Below are positions 23,001 to 39,467 of a stretch of 64,000 nt of DNA, one piece after another. Made by a program: the position numbers and the translations under genes. Under the pieces are notes generated by a model. The model had not been told where the DNA came from, ran no database searches, and saw only the letters and a program-made list of their open reading frames with translations. The stretch is from Spirogloea muscicola (lineage: Eukaryota > Streptophyta > Zygnematophyceae > Spirogloeales > Spirogloeaceae): positions 92,844 through 156,843 of the forward strand of contig WELB01000011.1 in NCBI GenBank assembly GCA_009602725.1, given 5' to 3'. How positions within the stretch are numbered: position 1 is the stretch's first letter; every line of letters starts with the position of its first letter.

Positions 23001-23949
23001 GGCACCCTGTACACTGCCGAGAAAGCTTGGAGCAGCCCGGAGTTCTGCAAGTGAGGAGGACTGACTGGCCAGGGGACCAAGAAGGACGAGGGCTCACCTC
23101 GGGCGGCGCGCATCGAAGAAGAGGGCGTAGTCCTCAGCCACCACGGCGCGCACATTCTCCATCCTCACAAGAAGCTGCGCGCAAAGCTCCGGCTCAGACT
23201 CATGGACCTCGGCCTCAGGGACATCTGGCGTGGCAAAGGAGGGTGCTTGGCGCCGTGGCCAAGGGGGGGCTCACTTTGTTGCTGCGGATGGCCAGGACAG
23301 CCCGCTTTGGCGCGAATGAGGAGCTGTCGACCGCGTCCAGGTCCCGGGGCCGCATGCCCTGCAGCAAGCGTCGACGGCCGACAACGGCTCAAGCCTTCAA
23401 CCTCAGCGACACCAGTGAGGAGCAGCGCCGCAGTGGCCCCTCTGCTGCGTAGCGAGAGCGAGAGCGAGAAGGAGTGGTGAGCGAGAGAGCCTCACCAGCT
23501 CGTCGAGGTCGAGAGCCATGCGCCGGTGCCCGCCGCCGGCGTCGAGGCGCACGACCTGCATGCAGCGGCGGCAAGCTCACTCAGCAGCTCTGGGATTCCG
23601 GGTTCAGAATTCCAAGGATGAAAGCTTGTTACAAAGCTATATGCTTTCCTGATTCTACACATCAATCCAAAGACTAAAAGTTTAGGCGGACCTGGTATGG
23701 CTTGCCATCCGGCACACTCGGCGTCTGCTGAGGCTCTGCGGCAGCGGCCGACCCCAGTGGCGCTCTCTGCATGAGCTGCCGCCACATAGTGCCACGCAAT
23801 GGCCGCCAGGCGGCCCACTCCGTCTGTGTCGGCAGTGGTGGTAATGGAGGCGGCAGGGCAGAGCTGCTGCGGCTGGCGGCCGCTGCTGGGCCTCTCAGCA
23901 GCCGCCGGGCCAGCCGCGCTGCGGAGCTCCACTGCAGTGGTGCCGCCAT
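19408..23949 (-). CDS. MRS2/CorA-type Mg2+ transporter with apparent C-terminal EF-hand pair
   Basis: Organellar-type magnesium channel of the CorA/MRS2/ALR1 superfamily. The start at 23949 opens a long Ala/Arg/Ser-rich targeting leader (MAAPLQWSSAARLARRLL). Exons then read VVRLDAGGGHRRMALDLDEL, GMRPRDLDAVDSSSFAPKRA with VLAIRSNK, and VRMENVRAVVAEDYALFFDA, the family's N-terminal core. TMPFQLRMLEGILHETTSFF, SLENDVRETHSAIEE and VLGNEDMLGLLCDG follow. The last exons give LDTTRNRIIRVNLFTSIATL, then ATVPAAFFGMNIPNGVEDHP with the diagnostic GMN motif after TM1, then TM2 (VVGSTALSSVAILAVFIYFF) and a basic stop-transfer. Three further exons (19950-20025, 19663-19733, 19408-19545) join in phase and encode HMDDIDDIVHAVASQDGIVK and RMLDTDHDGRLDVRHL, an EF-hand-like pair. 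It diverges from the polymerase gene. Confidence 0.85.
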
Positions 23950-24499
<550 letters not shown>

Positions 24500-27400
24500 A
24501 TGGCCGCTGCCGAGCGCCTCGGCGACGCCGCCACCGCCGGCGGTTCCTGCGACGTCGCACCCGACCACCGCCGCGTGGTTGCCCACTTCGTAAGTGCAGC
24601 GCCGCTGCAAGCCCTCGCCACGCCAGCTCGCCCGCGCTGCCGGGCGGCCTGCCGCTGCGACGGCCTGACGGTGCAGCCATGGCCGCGGCGGCGCTGCAAC
24701 TGGCAGGACCTGGACTGCTTCTACGCGCAGGTGGAGGAGCAGCGGCGGCCTGAGCTGGCCGGCCGGCCCCTCGGCGTCACACAGGTGGGCTTGGCTCTGG
24801 CTCTGGTCTCGTTGGCTCGCACAGGAGCCTGTCTGCCGTGCCAGTCTCAGAGGCTGGCAGTCATGGCTGCCTGCACCTGTCGCAGTGGCCTTGAACCCTG
24901 GTAGCTGCACACCTAGAGTCATTATCTTGCACTATTATGTAAGAGCCTTAGTACACACCCGAGAGCGAAGTGATTCCCGTTAAATCAAACACTGACATGA
25001 CATAGTTCCGTTCCTCCATCCTGCCACCACTCGATGTGGCGCTGCAGAAGTATCTGGTGGTGACGAGCAACTACGCAGCGCGGCGGCTGGGCGTGCCCAA
25101 GATGGTCCCCATCACCGACGCCAAGAGGAAGTACGCATGCTGGGGCTGCCTTTCGCCACTAAGTCGGAGCCTCCTCCCGTCTTTCATTACCGCTTGACTC
25201 TGGCTGAAGCTGGAGCTAGGCTAATGGCTGCGCGCAGAATTATGCACTGGCAATGGCTGCTTGGCAGCTCCTGTTGCATTGCCAATGCCGAAACTATTTC
25301 CGCAGCAAGCCCTTCTCCTACCTCCGCTTTACATGTAGAGTGGAGTCTGGGGCTGGCGCGCAGGTGCCCGGACCTGGTGCTGATCAACGGCGAGGACCTG
25401 ACGCCATACCGCGCGGCCAGCCGGCGCATCATGGACGTCCTCCGCCGGTGGGGTACGGTGGAGAGGTGTGAGATGCCGCCCGCCTTGACACTCGTCTCGC
25501 AGTTCCGCTCCCCTACAATGAGAAGCGCTTGCATCAGTCCCAACTGACTGCACAGCCCAACTTGCGAGTGCAAAATCAGAAGCCTGGACTTGCCGAGCTT
25601 GTGCAGGCTTGGCCTGGATGAGGCCGTAGTGGACCTCACGGCGGAAGTAGCTGCAAGGGTGCGCGACGGTAGCGTGCCGGCAGAGTACTGCGGCCACGTC
25701 GTCTCTACGGCCCCGGCTGTCGCCGCCGACCTGGCGCCTGGCGGCGACAGCAGCGCCAGGTGCTGTCCAGGGCCCGGCAGTAAAGAGGAGGTGGCAGAGC
25801 TGCGAGACGGCACTCCGGAAGCTCCTACGCAGGACTGGACAGCGCGCCGAGTGGTGTACAACGCATTCGAGAGCAGCGGCCAGGAGGTCCCTGCCGGCAG
25901 CAGAGGCAGGAGCCCGCAGCAGGGCCTAAGTATTCCCAGGGCCCAGCAGCAGAGTGCGGAAGTCGAGGCCACCTTGCGGCCATTAGGTGAGGTCGAGCTG
26001 ATGTTGGGCAGCCAGGTGGCGCTGGAGGTGCGGTGCGCCCTGGAGACCGAGACCGGGTACCGCTGCTCCTGCGGCATCGCCCACAATGTGCGGTGCTGGA
26101 AACCCCACCTCCATTCACACAATCCTAAACCCTACCCCTAAACTCTAAACCCGTATACCTTGAACCCTAAACCCCTAAAACCAAACCCTAAACCCTAAGG
26201 TCCTGGCGCGGCCTATCTGTTGTAGACCTTTCATGCATTCCATGACTGAATCAGCTCGGAGCTGCCATTGCAGAAGATGCTGGCAAAGATGGCGTGCGGG
26301 CTGCACAAGCCGAATGCGCAGACATCACTGCCAGCAACCGTGGTTGCCTCCTTCATTGCGCCGCTCCCGGCCCGCAAGGTCGGCCACGACAGCCTGTCCC
26401 CTCACAATGATACTTCTGGCAAAAGATTCACTTTGACACACTTACCTGCATATGCCTCTTCTCTGAGCATCAACATTTAGTGGTAATGCATTAAAGGCTG
26501 GTCATCTCTCGTAGAAAAGTTGATATCTTGTTCGGCCATGTCGGAATCAGACAGTATATGCAGCCATGTGCTCCAGCAGGAAAATAGGTGACACACCGAC
26601 ACTGGCCCTACGGCCATGCTCCCAAGTTGTTGATTATTTGAATCGCCTTTGACTGAAATCGAAGCCAGTATGCAGGTGCCAGGTGTGGGGCATCACTTCT
26701 CTAGAGCATTGCAAGATATTGGCGTGCAGACCATCTTGGACCTGCAGCAGCTGTCGCTTGACCACCTCATTTCGATGTAACTGCTGCCTCTTTCGTATAG
26801 CCTCCTCTCGACTCTTATGTCGTAGACTTACATTCAAGTCTTTCTTCAAGGTCTTCTTTGTAGCCTCCTCTCTGCCCATGTGTCATAGACTTACAGTTGT
26901 GTCTTCCTCCAAGCTCTTGCAACCCGGGGTCATATCAATGTACCTTCATGGTGGTTTTATTGCAATGGCTTTGCTGTTGAGGATGCCTGATCCTCTAATG
27001 GAATGTTAGACCCTTTTGTTTGTGCACTCTGCCTCTGCCAGTCTTTTCAGCTGTGATCACTTAAGCTGTTGCATGGCACAGGCTGGGTGCACTGATCGCC
27101 TTTGCATTCTCATTGATAAGTGATAATTGCTCAGTGATCGTGACACTCAAGTCGGGCGCTCTTGTTGATCAGCTTTGGGCCACAGGTGGGTACCTTCATG
27201 CATGAAGCAAGCAGAGGGCTGGATGGCACGCCCGTGCGGGACAGGGGCCCGCCCAAGTCTATCTCCGTCGAGGACTCCTTCCGCGGTTGCACTTCCCGCG
27301 CAATTGCACAGGTGTGGTCCCAGCTCTAACCAACAGTGGATGCTGAGCAGCTTACATGAGGGATCGCACCAGCTCACTAGGTGGACACATCTCAGTTCTC

Positions 27401-29000
27401 ATGCTCACATCTTGTATCATATGTGAGTTGTAATTGTGCGCAGACGATTCTGGCCATGCTCGCCCCCGACTTCATTGCACGCCTGGACGAGGACAGGGAA
27501 GAGACGGGGAGGACACCCAGGACGCTGACTGTCAAGTGGAGGGCGAAGGGGCAGGCTGGTATGCCCCACCAACCCCCCTCTTGCTAGCATGGCGCCAAAA
27601 GGTCCTAGCTGACGAATTTTCTACCTTGCAAATTCTTCACTACTTATGGTGGCCATCTTAGGCTCATAGACATCTCTTAGGCTAATGGATAGCCAGCAAG
27701 GAACAGAACTTGTACTAAATATAGGTGAGAAAACTATTTCAGGCTCCCACTCGCTGATTCGTCCCGAGTACGAAATCATGTAGCACTGTGACAGCTCGTT
27801 CATTGCCTGCACTGTTAGGAGTGTGCTTAATTTATTCACAAAGTCATCCTCACTTTGATCGTCTGCAACAGGCGATTCTCGTCAATTTCATGCCCAATGC
27901 CGGCGGATGTCACGTCAAGGGCAATGCCAAGTGAAGGCCGGGCAGAAGCTGCAACAAGCTGCGCAGTGCGTCTATTAGCGAGGGCGTTTGACAACAGCGC
28001 TGAATTCAACCTCGCGGTTCTCAACCTTGGCGCGACAAACTTTGTTCCTGCCGACGGCACTGAAGCAAGCGGGGATGGCTGCAGCATTCAGGGCTACTTT
28101 GACAAGGGCGAAGATGCGGCGGCGCAGTGTATGGCAGTGATTTCTGCCAGCCTGCAGAGTCAGCTGGCAGAGCTGCAGCGGACATCGCCGAGCTGCGGCC
28201 GGCACCGAGGCAAACGAGAGGCACGGGCAGAGCGGGAGGAGCGGTGTGGAACTATTCACTCGGGGAAAGCTTCACCTGTTGTTGCCAAAGGCGGCACAGG
28301 AGGTCGAGCTTCGCCGGCCAGGACGGCGTGGCATGACGAGACTCTCGCAGCTGAAAGCGAAGGTGTGAAGCGCTGCTCCAGAACTTCAGCAATGAAATCT
28401 GACTCTCTCTGAGTTTGCTCGACCAGATTTGCTAGCTTGCTCTGCAGATCAAAGCGTACGAGCGAATGGCTGTATCTTGCTCAGCTCACTGCTGTTACGT
28501 TTGCATACCTTTTTTGATGCTGAAATCTGCAAGCATTTGCAGACGATGAGGACGACAGCATCTGGCAGGACCGGCGGGAGGCGAGCTACGTGCGACAGCT
28601 CCGGAGGCTGCCACCAGCCAGCAGCCTTTCCGCTGCCACAGCAGACCGGCACTCAAAGCCCGACGATAGCACTGGCTTTTGGAACCACGTAAAAAGCAGC
28701 TCGCCGGCCCCTGACGACAAATCGGACGCAGCTTGGGTGTGTACCAAATGCGGCGAGCAGGTTTGGGATGGCCTGCAGGCAGCACAGGAGCACCAGGACT
28801 TCCATATGGCTGCAAGGCTGCAGGCAAACGAGCAAGGCGGCCTCGACCGGAAGCCATGGCCACTCAAGTCTTCTCTAGACGGGCTGTTTGATTCGGTAGC
28901 CACTCGCCGGGCGCCAACCGCAGTATCATCTCGAGACCTTGTTAAGCGGCCAAGGAGGGCAACGCTCGATCAATTTTTCTCAAGACACTCGCTTTCCTGA
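24500..29000 (+). CDS. POLI: DNA polymerase iota-like Y-family translesion polymerase with UBZ finger and PIP-like end
   Basis: Low-fidelity polymerase for DNA-damage bypass in the nucleus. Exon 1 (24500-24589) ends RRVVAHF. Exon 2 (24707-24784) reads DLDCFYAQVEEQRRPELAGR, with the catalytic Asp. Exon 3 (25048-25130) reads YLVVTSNYAARRLGVPKM. Exon 4 (25364-25465) has PDLVLINGEDLTPYRAASRR. Exon 5 (25607-26087) starts RLGLDEAVVDLT with the catalytic Asp-Glu pair and ends with GYRCSCGIAHN. Exon 6 (from 26274) has KMLAKMACGLHKPNAQTSLP. Next comes PGVGHHFSRALQDIG with TILDLQQLSL (helix-hairpin-helix), then the little-finger part (SISVEDSFRGC). NYAARRLGV, NGEDLTPYR and KPNAQT fit iota better than eta or kappa. 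The last exon carries WVCTKCGEQVW...EHQDFH, a C2H2 UBZ3-like finger, and ends RATLDQFFSRHSLS, a PIP-box-like tail. Confidence 0.85.
26124..26202. repeat. Interstitial telomere-like tract in a polymerase intron
   Basis: Eight or so degenerate CCCTAAA units (CCTAAACCCTACCCCTAAA and similar) lie in the intron between exons 5 and 6 of the polymerase gene. Confidence 0.8.
26798..26925. repeat. Imperfect tandem duplication in a polymerase intron
   Basis: Two diverged copies of about 65-70 bases begin TAGCCTCCTCTC and contain GTCATAGACTTACA / GTCGTAGACTTACA followed by TCTTCC/TTCAAG words. They lie in an intron and encode nothing recognisable. Confidence 0.6.
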
Positions 29001-29628
29001 GCACATCTGATGCAAACCTAGCTGTCACGCTACGGTATAGCTAAGCTACATTGTCTCATGCTGCTCAAAGTCGATATGTAATGTCATGCGCTTACTTTTG
29101 ATGGTAAAGGTTGTCATATGGTGCACAATCACTGGTCTGTATCTGGTATGGTAGAACACTGTGCTGCAATGTGTGAGGTAAGTAACAGGGCTTGTTATGC
29201 CATGCATACAAGTATAACGCAGAATCTTCTAACAGTAGCACTGTCGACATTCAAGCAAGATTGGAGTATGTTCTGTTTCGTTTCCACAAAGTGGACAGAG
29301 GCAGCTGGACAGCCAGTCTCACCTGTATCCACATACGGGCTCAACATGCAGGCTTTCTTTCACATCTAGGGCTGGCTTAAAACATTCTCAGAACCACAAA
29401 ACGAGAGTTTCTTTCTCTCGGAATCATCAAATGCATGCGCGCCATAAAAACGTGCAGCGGAGCACCTTAAATGTTTAATGAGTGGCTCGCACCTAAGGCA
29501 ATTAGGCAAATGCGAAATACATATGCCTCCAAGTAAGCAAGTCCACACTCAGCGTACTCTGCTTAAATCGGAGGAATGGGGACTCTGCTGGGTCAGCAAA
29601 TGGAAAATTATGCTAAAACAGAATGATC
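29001..29628. other. Intergenic region between convergent polymerase and GapB genes
   Basis: About 630 bases containing the two 3' ends. No RNA gene or further coding exon recognised. Confidence 0.35.
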
Positions 29629-33436
<3,808 letters not shown>

Positions 33437-34060
33437 GACTACGGCTGGTTGAGGCTGGCGCGGGGGGATGCTGGGGGAACCAGTCTGGATCGGGGAGATA
33501 AGGAGGCCTTCAGATCTCGAGATTGGGCAGATTGTTATCGGGCGGGCGCTCCAGCGGTCGACCGGGGGGAGCCTCCGTCTCAGATTAGTGGGGGAGTGGG
33601 TGGTCGGAACGACGGAAGGCGCGGGCAACCAGGGAAGCCTTGCTGCCGGGGGGAACGGTGCCCCCAACGGTAGCGACGGCTTGAGAAGGGGCTCTTAGTG
33701 GGACGTTCTGACGGCGCTCCCCATCAAAGCTGCGGGGGTGCCGGGCCCGGAGGCAGCAGGTAAATGAAACCCGTGTGCCAATGCAGCGGGCGCCGTTATT
33801 GGTCTGCCCCCCCACCGGACGCGGGCAGCCACCGGATGCGCCAGGTCAGCTCTGCCATTGTCGAGGAGAACGATGCCGGAATCCAACACCGCGGTCTCGC
33901 CGGCATTCCGGTCTCCGGCAGGGACCGAGAAGCCGAGGCCTGCGACTCGCAGTTGGGCTATTAGGGTTTAGGGTTTTAGGCTTACATATCCCCCGCCGCC
34001 ACCGCCGCCGCCGCAGCAGCCGCCACCGCCGCCGTCGCCGCCGGCGCCGCAGCCGCCGCC
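33437..34060. other. Divergent intergenic region, GapB / tRNA methyltransferase
   Basis: Divergent genes face away from this 620-base GC-rich region. Open frames on both strands (for example 33695-33889) are unsupported. It should hold the GapB 5' leader and promoter and that of the methyltransferase. It contains a telomere-like TTAGGGTTTAGGGTTTTAGG tract near 33960 and a CCG-triplet tract at 33990-34060. Confidence 0.4.
33960..33982. repeat. Interstitial telomere-like tract
   Basis: ATTAGGGTTTAGGGTTTTAGG contains three TTTAGGG-like units just upstream of the methyltransferase gene. Confidence 0.8.
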
Positions 34061-37000
34061 ATGAAATGTGAGCTTCTCCTGCCTGCGAAGCTTGCCAGCC
34101 GGGAGCTCATGGCCGCCCAGCACGTGCCGACGGTGTCCCGCAACTCCACTGGCACTGCTGCTGTTGCGCCTGCCGCCGCCACCACAGACAGCCGCCGCGG
34201 CAGGGCGTCTTCTACTTCGGGCGTCTCGGTGACGTCTTGCACGGGCTCCCGTGCGCGCCGGGCTCTCTGACGCGGGGCTCGGGCCGCAGACGAGGCTCGC
34301 AAGCGCGCGGCAGCGGCAGCGGCGGGTGGCGCCGGGTTGCCGCAGAAGAAGTTCTACCGCGCGCGCGCTCACAGCAACCCCCTCAGCGACTCCCACTTTC
34401 CCGTGTGAGGGCCCCTTCCCCAGATTGCTGCAGCTCCCGTTGCCGCCGCTACAGAGATTGCTGCAGCTCCAGCTGAAAGTGGATGCGCGCCGCCGCCAAC
34501 ACCAAGGCCCTTGCTGCTGAAGCTTCGGCGCGACCCCCGCGCCCCCCCCCGTCAAACCTGCAGCCGATTCACAAGTAGCGACCTTAGTCTTTGCAACCTT
34601 TCCTTGGCTTTCCAGACCCTCCTCAGCCTTTCCAAGCCTTCCCAAGCCTTTCCAGTGTCTTTCCAATTTGCTCCAAGCCATGTTAATGTTACAACTGCCA
34701 TGCCTGTCTGTTTGCGCCTTGCAGAGCAAATCAATTAGTCTTAAACAGCACTTTAGGAGCTGGTCTAGGGATGAAGACGGGCACGGATGGACAGGCGAGG
34801 GCGCCAGGCATCAGGGGCGCTCTGCGCGGGCCGCCAAGTCGCTAATGTCGGCCAGAGTCGCTTGCTTCGCAGAGTCGTCAGCGCCTGCAAGGTCTAGCCA
34901 GCCCTCCGGTTGCTCCATCTGGGGGCCAGCTTGGACGCCAACGACTGGTAGAATGCTTGGCAAGGCGCTAGGTGGAGGGCAGACAGTCATCTCAGACTAA
35001 TGCAGGTCTCCAAAGAGGGCAGCTGGGAAAGCTAGAGCTTCAAAGAGGGCTAGCTCGTGACCAAGGGTCTAGGGGTCAAGTCAGATTTACGACTTCCGTG
35101 CAGCAGGCCAGTTTTTCGGATGGAGAGCCAGCTTGGTGCTCGTCTCCGCTCTCATGCGCGCAATGTGGCTGCATGTGTCAGCCCAGGCCTCTGTGTCCAG
35201 CCGAGTTTGACTGGTCCAAGCACTACCCAGCCTTCTTTGGTGAGGCACACGGCGCCAGTGGGCTACCGAGCGCGGCGGCAGCAGAAGCAAAGCGCCCAGA
35301 TCATGAACAAGAAGGACCATCGGCTGCAGCTGCTCAGAATGGCAGCTGGGGAGGTGGAGATACCTTGCCGGACAAGTCAGCAGAGGTAGCACTACCGAGG
35401 CAAGACGAGGAGGCGGCCACAGAGGCCTCCTGCTCAGGAAGCGCGGCAGGTAAGGCATAGCGTCCTGCTGTGCACATGCCTGCTTTGAGCTCACAGGGCA
35501 GGGCTTCAGGACCCAGGCTTTGAGATTCAAGACCAACAAAGGATTGGCTCGCATGCCACGACCTACTTAAGGTCCACATGGAGGAGGAAGCAAGTTCTTC
35601 TCTTTAGCATTGAGATTTTCAATGGCAAGAGAGCACGCAGAATGACAAATCACTATAGGCCGCGTGGTGCGGAGCAGCAAATGGAGAGGTACCCCGTGTG
35701 CAGTTTGCGGACGTCGGGTGTGGATTTGGAGGGCTCCTCGGTGCGCCGTTGCTGCATCTTGCTACTCTAGACAGTGCACGCTCGTATTTGTCTTGCTCAC
35801 AAGACGCTTATGTTCAGCTCCCAAGCCGGAGTTGCAACCGCCAAGGGACTTACTGCTGTTTTCTGCACTTGGCCTCCGATAGACAATTGTGTCGTGCAAA
35901 CTGCTGAAATTTGTGCTTCACAGTGCTCCCCAACTTTCTTGTGTTCCCAGTTACGCTGGCTCCTCTGTACCCCGACACACTTATGGTGGGCCTCGAGCTG
36001 CGAGACAAGGTGGGCATGCGTGGCTACATCGTTGCTTACCATTAATCTGCCTTTGTCCGAGGGAAGTCATAAGCAGCTGCTGAGTATTCTCACAGTGAGG
36101 CATCGGATTTGGGGTGCACTGTAGCAGGAGTATTGAAATAAATTTTACCTGCTGTGAAAGACTTACAGGTCAGCGAGTATGTGCGGGAACGGATAGACGC
36201 GCTTCGTCTTAAGCACCCAGGAAAGGTACCAATGTAGGATTCAAGCTGTGCACAAGCCGCTGGACTGATATGTGTGAATGTTCTCCATGACAGCGTGACT
36301 TACTGTTAATGCTACAAGAAACTTAGACCCCTTGGAGTGCAGCCATCCGCTAGGATGTCCGCACCAGTGAAGCACTTGTCTTGCGGTAGAAGAAGTTCAC
36401 AGGTTGTGGGTTTGTCCTACTGCCTGACAGTACACCAACATCACTGCTATCAGAACCAACGCCATGAAGTACCTGCCCAATTACTTTGAGAAGGGCCAAG
36501 TGAGTAGAAGTTCCTTAAGGGTGCCAAGCTTGGCCTGTGTGCCCTCTCGTCTTTGCTCAGGTTGTATGTATGCAAAGCACGTATATTTGGTATTCACTAC
36601 GCAGAGCAGTACCCGCTCTGAAGACATACTGTCTCCCTGGCAATTGTGTCCTTGCTGCAGCTCACGAAGATGTTCTTCCTCTTTCCAGACCCGCACTTCA
36701 AGGAGAAGAATCATCGGCGCAGAATAATCAGGTGAAAGCCTATTCGAATCTCTACTTGCAGCAACTAGATGCTTCTGTTGGGACGTGACTGGTTCATGTT
36801 ATAAAACTCGTTACGACAAGCAAAGCTCCTGGACAATGGAATTGGAAGAAAGCCTCTCTCATCATTTATACCTTGCACTGTGTTTTGACCTTGCAGCCAA
36901 GCGCTCCTGGCTGAGTATGCCTACGTGCTGGCACCGGGTGGTAAGAAGTGAAAGTCGATGAGACTGTGTCACATGCATTGGCATTGTTCGTATTTGCATC

Positions 37001-37491
37001 ATACCAGTTTTCAATGTATCTTTTGCCCTCTCCAAAATCATCTGTCATGCTGACAGTGGCAAGTTTGCCACAATGTGCAGGTGTCATCTATACAACGACA
37101 GATGTCGAGGAGTTGGGAGAGTGGATGGCATCGAATATCAGCATACATCCTCTCTTCGAAAGGATGTCTGCTACTGATCTGGTGTGTTGCTCACTGTTAA
37201 CATAGTTTGGGTAGGCTTTGATATGTATGTACTTTCAAGAAAGAGCCCAATGTACTCTGGTTTTTGTCTGCAGGCCGATGACATCATTTCTCCGCTCCTT
37301 ATACACTCAACTGAAGAAGGGCAGAAGGTATCAATCAACTGTCTCATATGCGTGTGCATGAATTGTAGTCATGTGCCTGCGATATACTACAACAGACTGT
37401 CTCTTCATTGATATGATATGCTTCTATTGATGTTGTAAAGGTGGAGAGAAATGGCGGAAGAACATTTTCTGCACACTTTCGACGAAAGTAA
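34061..37491 (+). CDS. tRNA (guanine-N7-)-methyltransferase, catalytic subunit (METTL1/Trm8 type)
   Basis: Makes m7G46 in tRNA variable loops using S-adenosylmethionine, normally with a WD-repeat partner (WDR4/Trm82). The conserved N-terminal QKKFYRARAHSNPLSDSHFP exon lies at about 34288-34398 and is followed by FDWSKHYPAFFGEA (about 35210). The methyltransferase core starts VQFADVGCGFGGLL (about 35698, SAM motif I). It continues VGLELRDKVSEYVRERIDAL, NITAIRTNAMKYLPNYFEKG and MFFLFPDPHFKEKNHRRRII (the family signature), then YAYVLAPGGVIYTTTDVEEL. The last exon reads ERNGGRTFSAHFRRK with a stop at 37491. The first exon is uncertain: 34061 has a GCCGCCATGA context and could splice in phase from a GTGCGC donor near 34250. 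Confidence 0.88.
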
Positions 37492-38315
37492 GAGAGCTGT
37501 TCCACTTGATTTTGTAAGTAAAGGGAAAATATCGTATGCACAATTAGATATGTAAAAATCGATATTTCTACCCTGAAAACAATCTTCCAACTATGCAGTA
37601 GAGCAATTGATATTCTTTTTAAAGTTGATGGGTAGGGTTTTTGCACAAGAATGTAAGTGAAGAGAGTTGTTGCAAATACTCTTAACGTGGTATCATTGTT
37701 GATGATTTGTTGTTCTTTGCTTTGCTATTAAGCCATTTACATCTATTCAATCACATCACGTGGCAGATTCCAACTGATTTATGAATCGATGGTATTTTCC
37801 TAAGTAAATGTTGATGTAATTTTGTCTGATGGTGTGTTACTTAATGTTTTAAAGAGTTAAAGTCAGAATTAACCAAGTTTGAAACTATGGTTTACATATT
37901 GTTATCGATGTAGTTGTGTCACATATAGAAAGTTTGAGTGACTAAAGGATTATACACTCCAAACTTATCTACAACACACAGCAAGTAGCTTTTCCTTGCA
38001 CTAATACTTCAATACGAATGTATCTGAGGTATCTTGGCAAAACATAATGAACGTACGCAAGTGATTGGTGGTAAAATGTCATGTACAAATTGAATGAGGA
38101 ATTGAATGAAAGAATGTTCCGAAGGGTAAAGTATTGTCAAATTTCTGGCTGAAGCTACACAGACTTGAAAGACGAGTCATTGCTCTCACTCAAGTACCCA
38201 ATCTGTCACTTCTCCTCAGACGCCATGGAAGATTGGTCCTATTCATTGCAGAATGGGTACTCTTAGCAGACACACAGAAAGTGGTCCGGTCTTCAACGAA
38301 CTAGCTCACTGTCAC
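37492..38315. other. AT-rich non-coding island
   Basis: About 700 bases, strongest at 37640-38150, are visibly AT-rich with TTTAAAG and TAAATG words, in contrast to the GC-rich surroundings. No open frame of note and no RNA gene recognised. It lies between two convergent genes. Confidence 0.7.
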
Positions 38316-38998
38316 TTAGCATATGATGGTTGGGTCGCAGCAGCAATCATCCACAAGGCAGCAGCAGCAGAGGGCTGCCAAGCTGCACAACACATATTAC
38401 AGAAAGTCAGCCATGGCCACAAGGGATGTGCTAAGATCACAACTGTCTTTAGCACTGAACAATGCTTATATACCCCGTGCAAACGCAAAGTGATTGCAGC
38501 TTGATACAATCGCACAGTAAATGCCTGAGGGCAAGCACCTGCTATCAGTGCCACATAAAACATCTGCTAGACAAACATTAGGATGTTGCAACTGACCAGC
38601 CTGTCAGAAAGCCGCCATTCCTCTTCTGAGGCCGTGCACCATACACAGGTTGCGCACCATATGGTCCCTGTGGATAGTATTGGGGGCCCTGCTGCGGATA
38701 GCCTGCAGGCCCAAAAACAGGAGGCCTGAAGAGTAAGTCAGAGCTACTGGCAATGATCACAAAAGAAAACATTCCAGGCCACCAGAAGGGCTCAACAGAC
38801 GCATGATCACCATCATGACTGTGTCAGGTGGGCTTCTGACGGAACACGTCAGAGCGCGACAAATCTGCTGCGTGAAAATTCAAGTCACATGGCAGTGCAG
38901 GGCCACCATGTGGGTCTCGAATTGTGACCTGCGGGCGGGTACTTGGGGGGGTAGCCTTGGCCGTAGCCCTGCGCCGGATACCCGTACGAAGCGTTCAT
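38316..38998 (-). CDS. Cysteine-rich transmembrane (CYSTM) module peptide
   Basis: Small tail-anchored membrane peptide of a eukaryote-wide family often tied to stress tolerance. Exon 1 starts at 38998: MNASYGYPAQGYGQGYPPKY, a Tyr/Pro/Gly-rich head. Exon 2 (about 38725-38600) reads PPVFGPAGYPQQGPQYYPQG and ends RPQKRNGGFLTG. Exon 3 (38316-38382) reads LAALCCCCLVDDCCCDPTII then Cys and stop, the hallmark Cys-rich C-terminal helix. Phases agree: exon 3 begins with one leftover base. The frame of exon 2 runs open past the splice site, so the Cys-rich exon is easy to miss. The upstream region carries two CACGTGGC boxes. Confidence 0.82.
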
Positions 38999-39467
38999 GG
39001 CTGCTGGCGTGCGCGCGGGCAGCAAAGGGGCAGTTTCACGCGGGCCTCTGTCGCTCCTCCTAGCCGGGAGAGGCTCAGCGGCTGCTAACGAGCACACTCC
39101 TGGCGAAGCGTCAAGACTCAAGAAGGGGTTGACGAGGCGGCGGCTGGCTACGGCAAGGAAGGTGCAGCCGCTGGAAAGCCTGCTTGGTGCTGCAGCATGC
39201 ACTTGCGGCGTGGTGTAGAGGGACAGCAGACGTTGGAAGTGGAGCAAGAATGGCGGCCAAGTGTTGGCTATATACCAGTGGAGGTAGCTAAGCTCCACAT
39301 GCGGAGCTTGGGTGCAAGCTTGGGTTGACCGCCGGCACGTCGCATTTCCGCGCAGTTTCGATTCAGGGCCCCTCTGGTAAGGGCACCGTCTGGCGCGGAC
39401 GGCCCCAAAAGCGCGTCGAGGGGGTGTGTGCTTCTCTGAAGGCGGCCCCCCCCGCCCGCGGCACTGC

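Noticed and set aside
25187-26122. 311-residue minus-strand frame
   Set aside because: Antisense to polymerase iota exons 4 and 5, whose catalytic motifs fix the coding strand.
33968-34729. 253-residue minus-strand frame, Gly/Arg-rich
   Set aside because: It is antisense to the first exons of the tRNA methyltransferase and made of GCC/GGC repeats.
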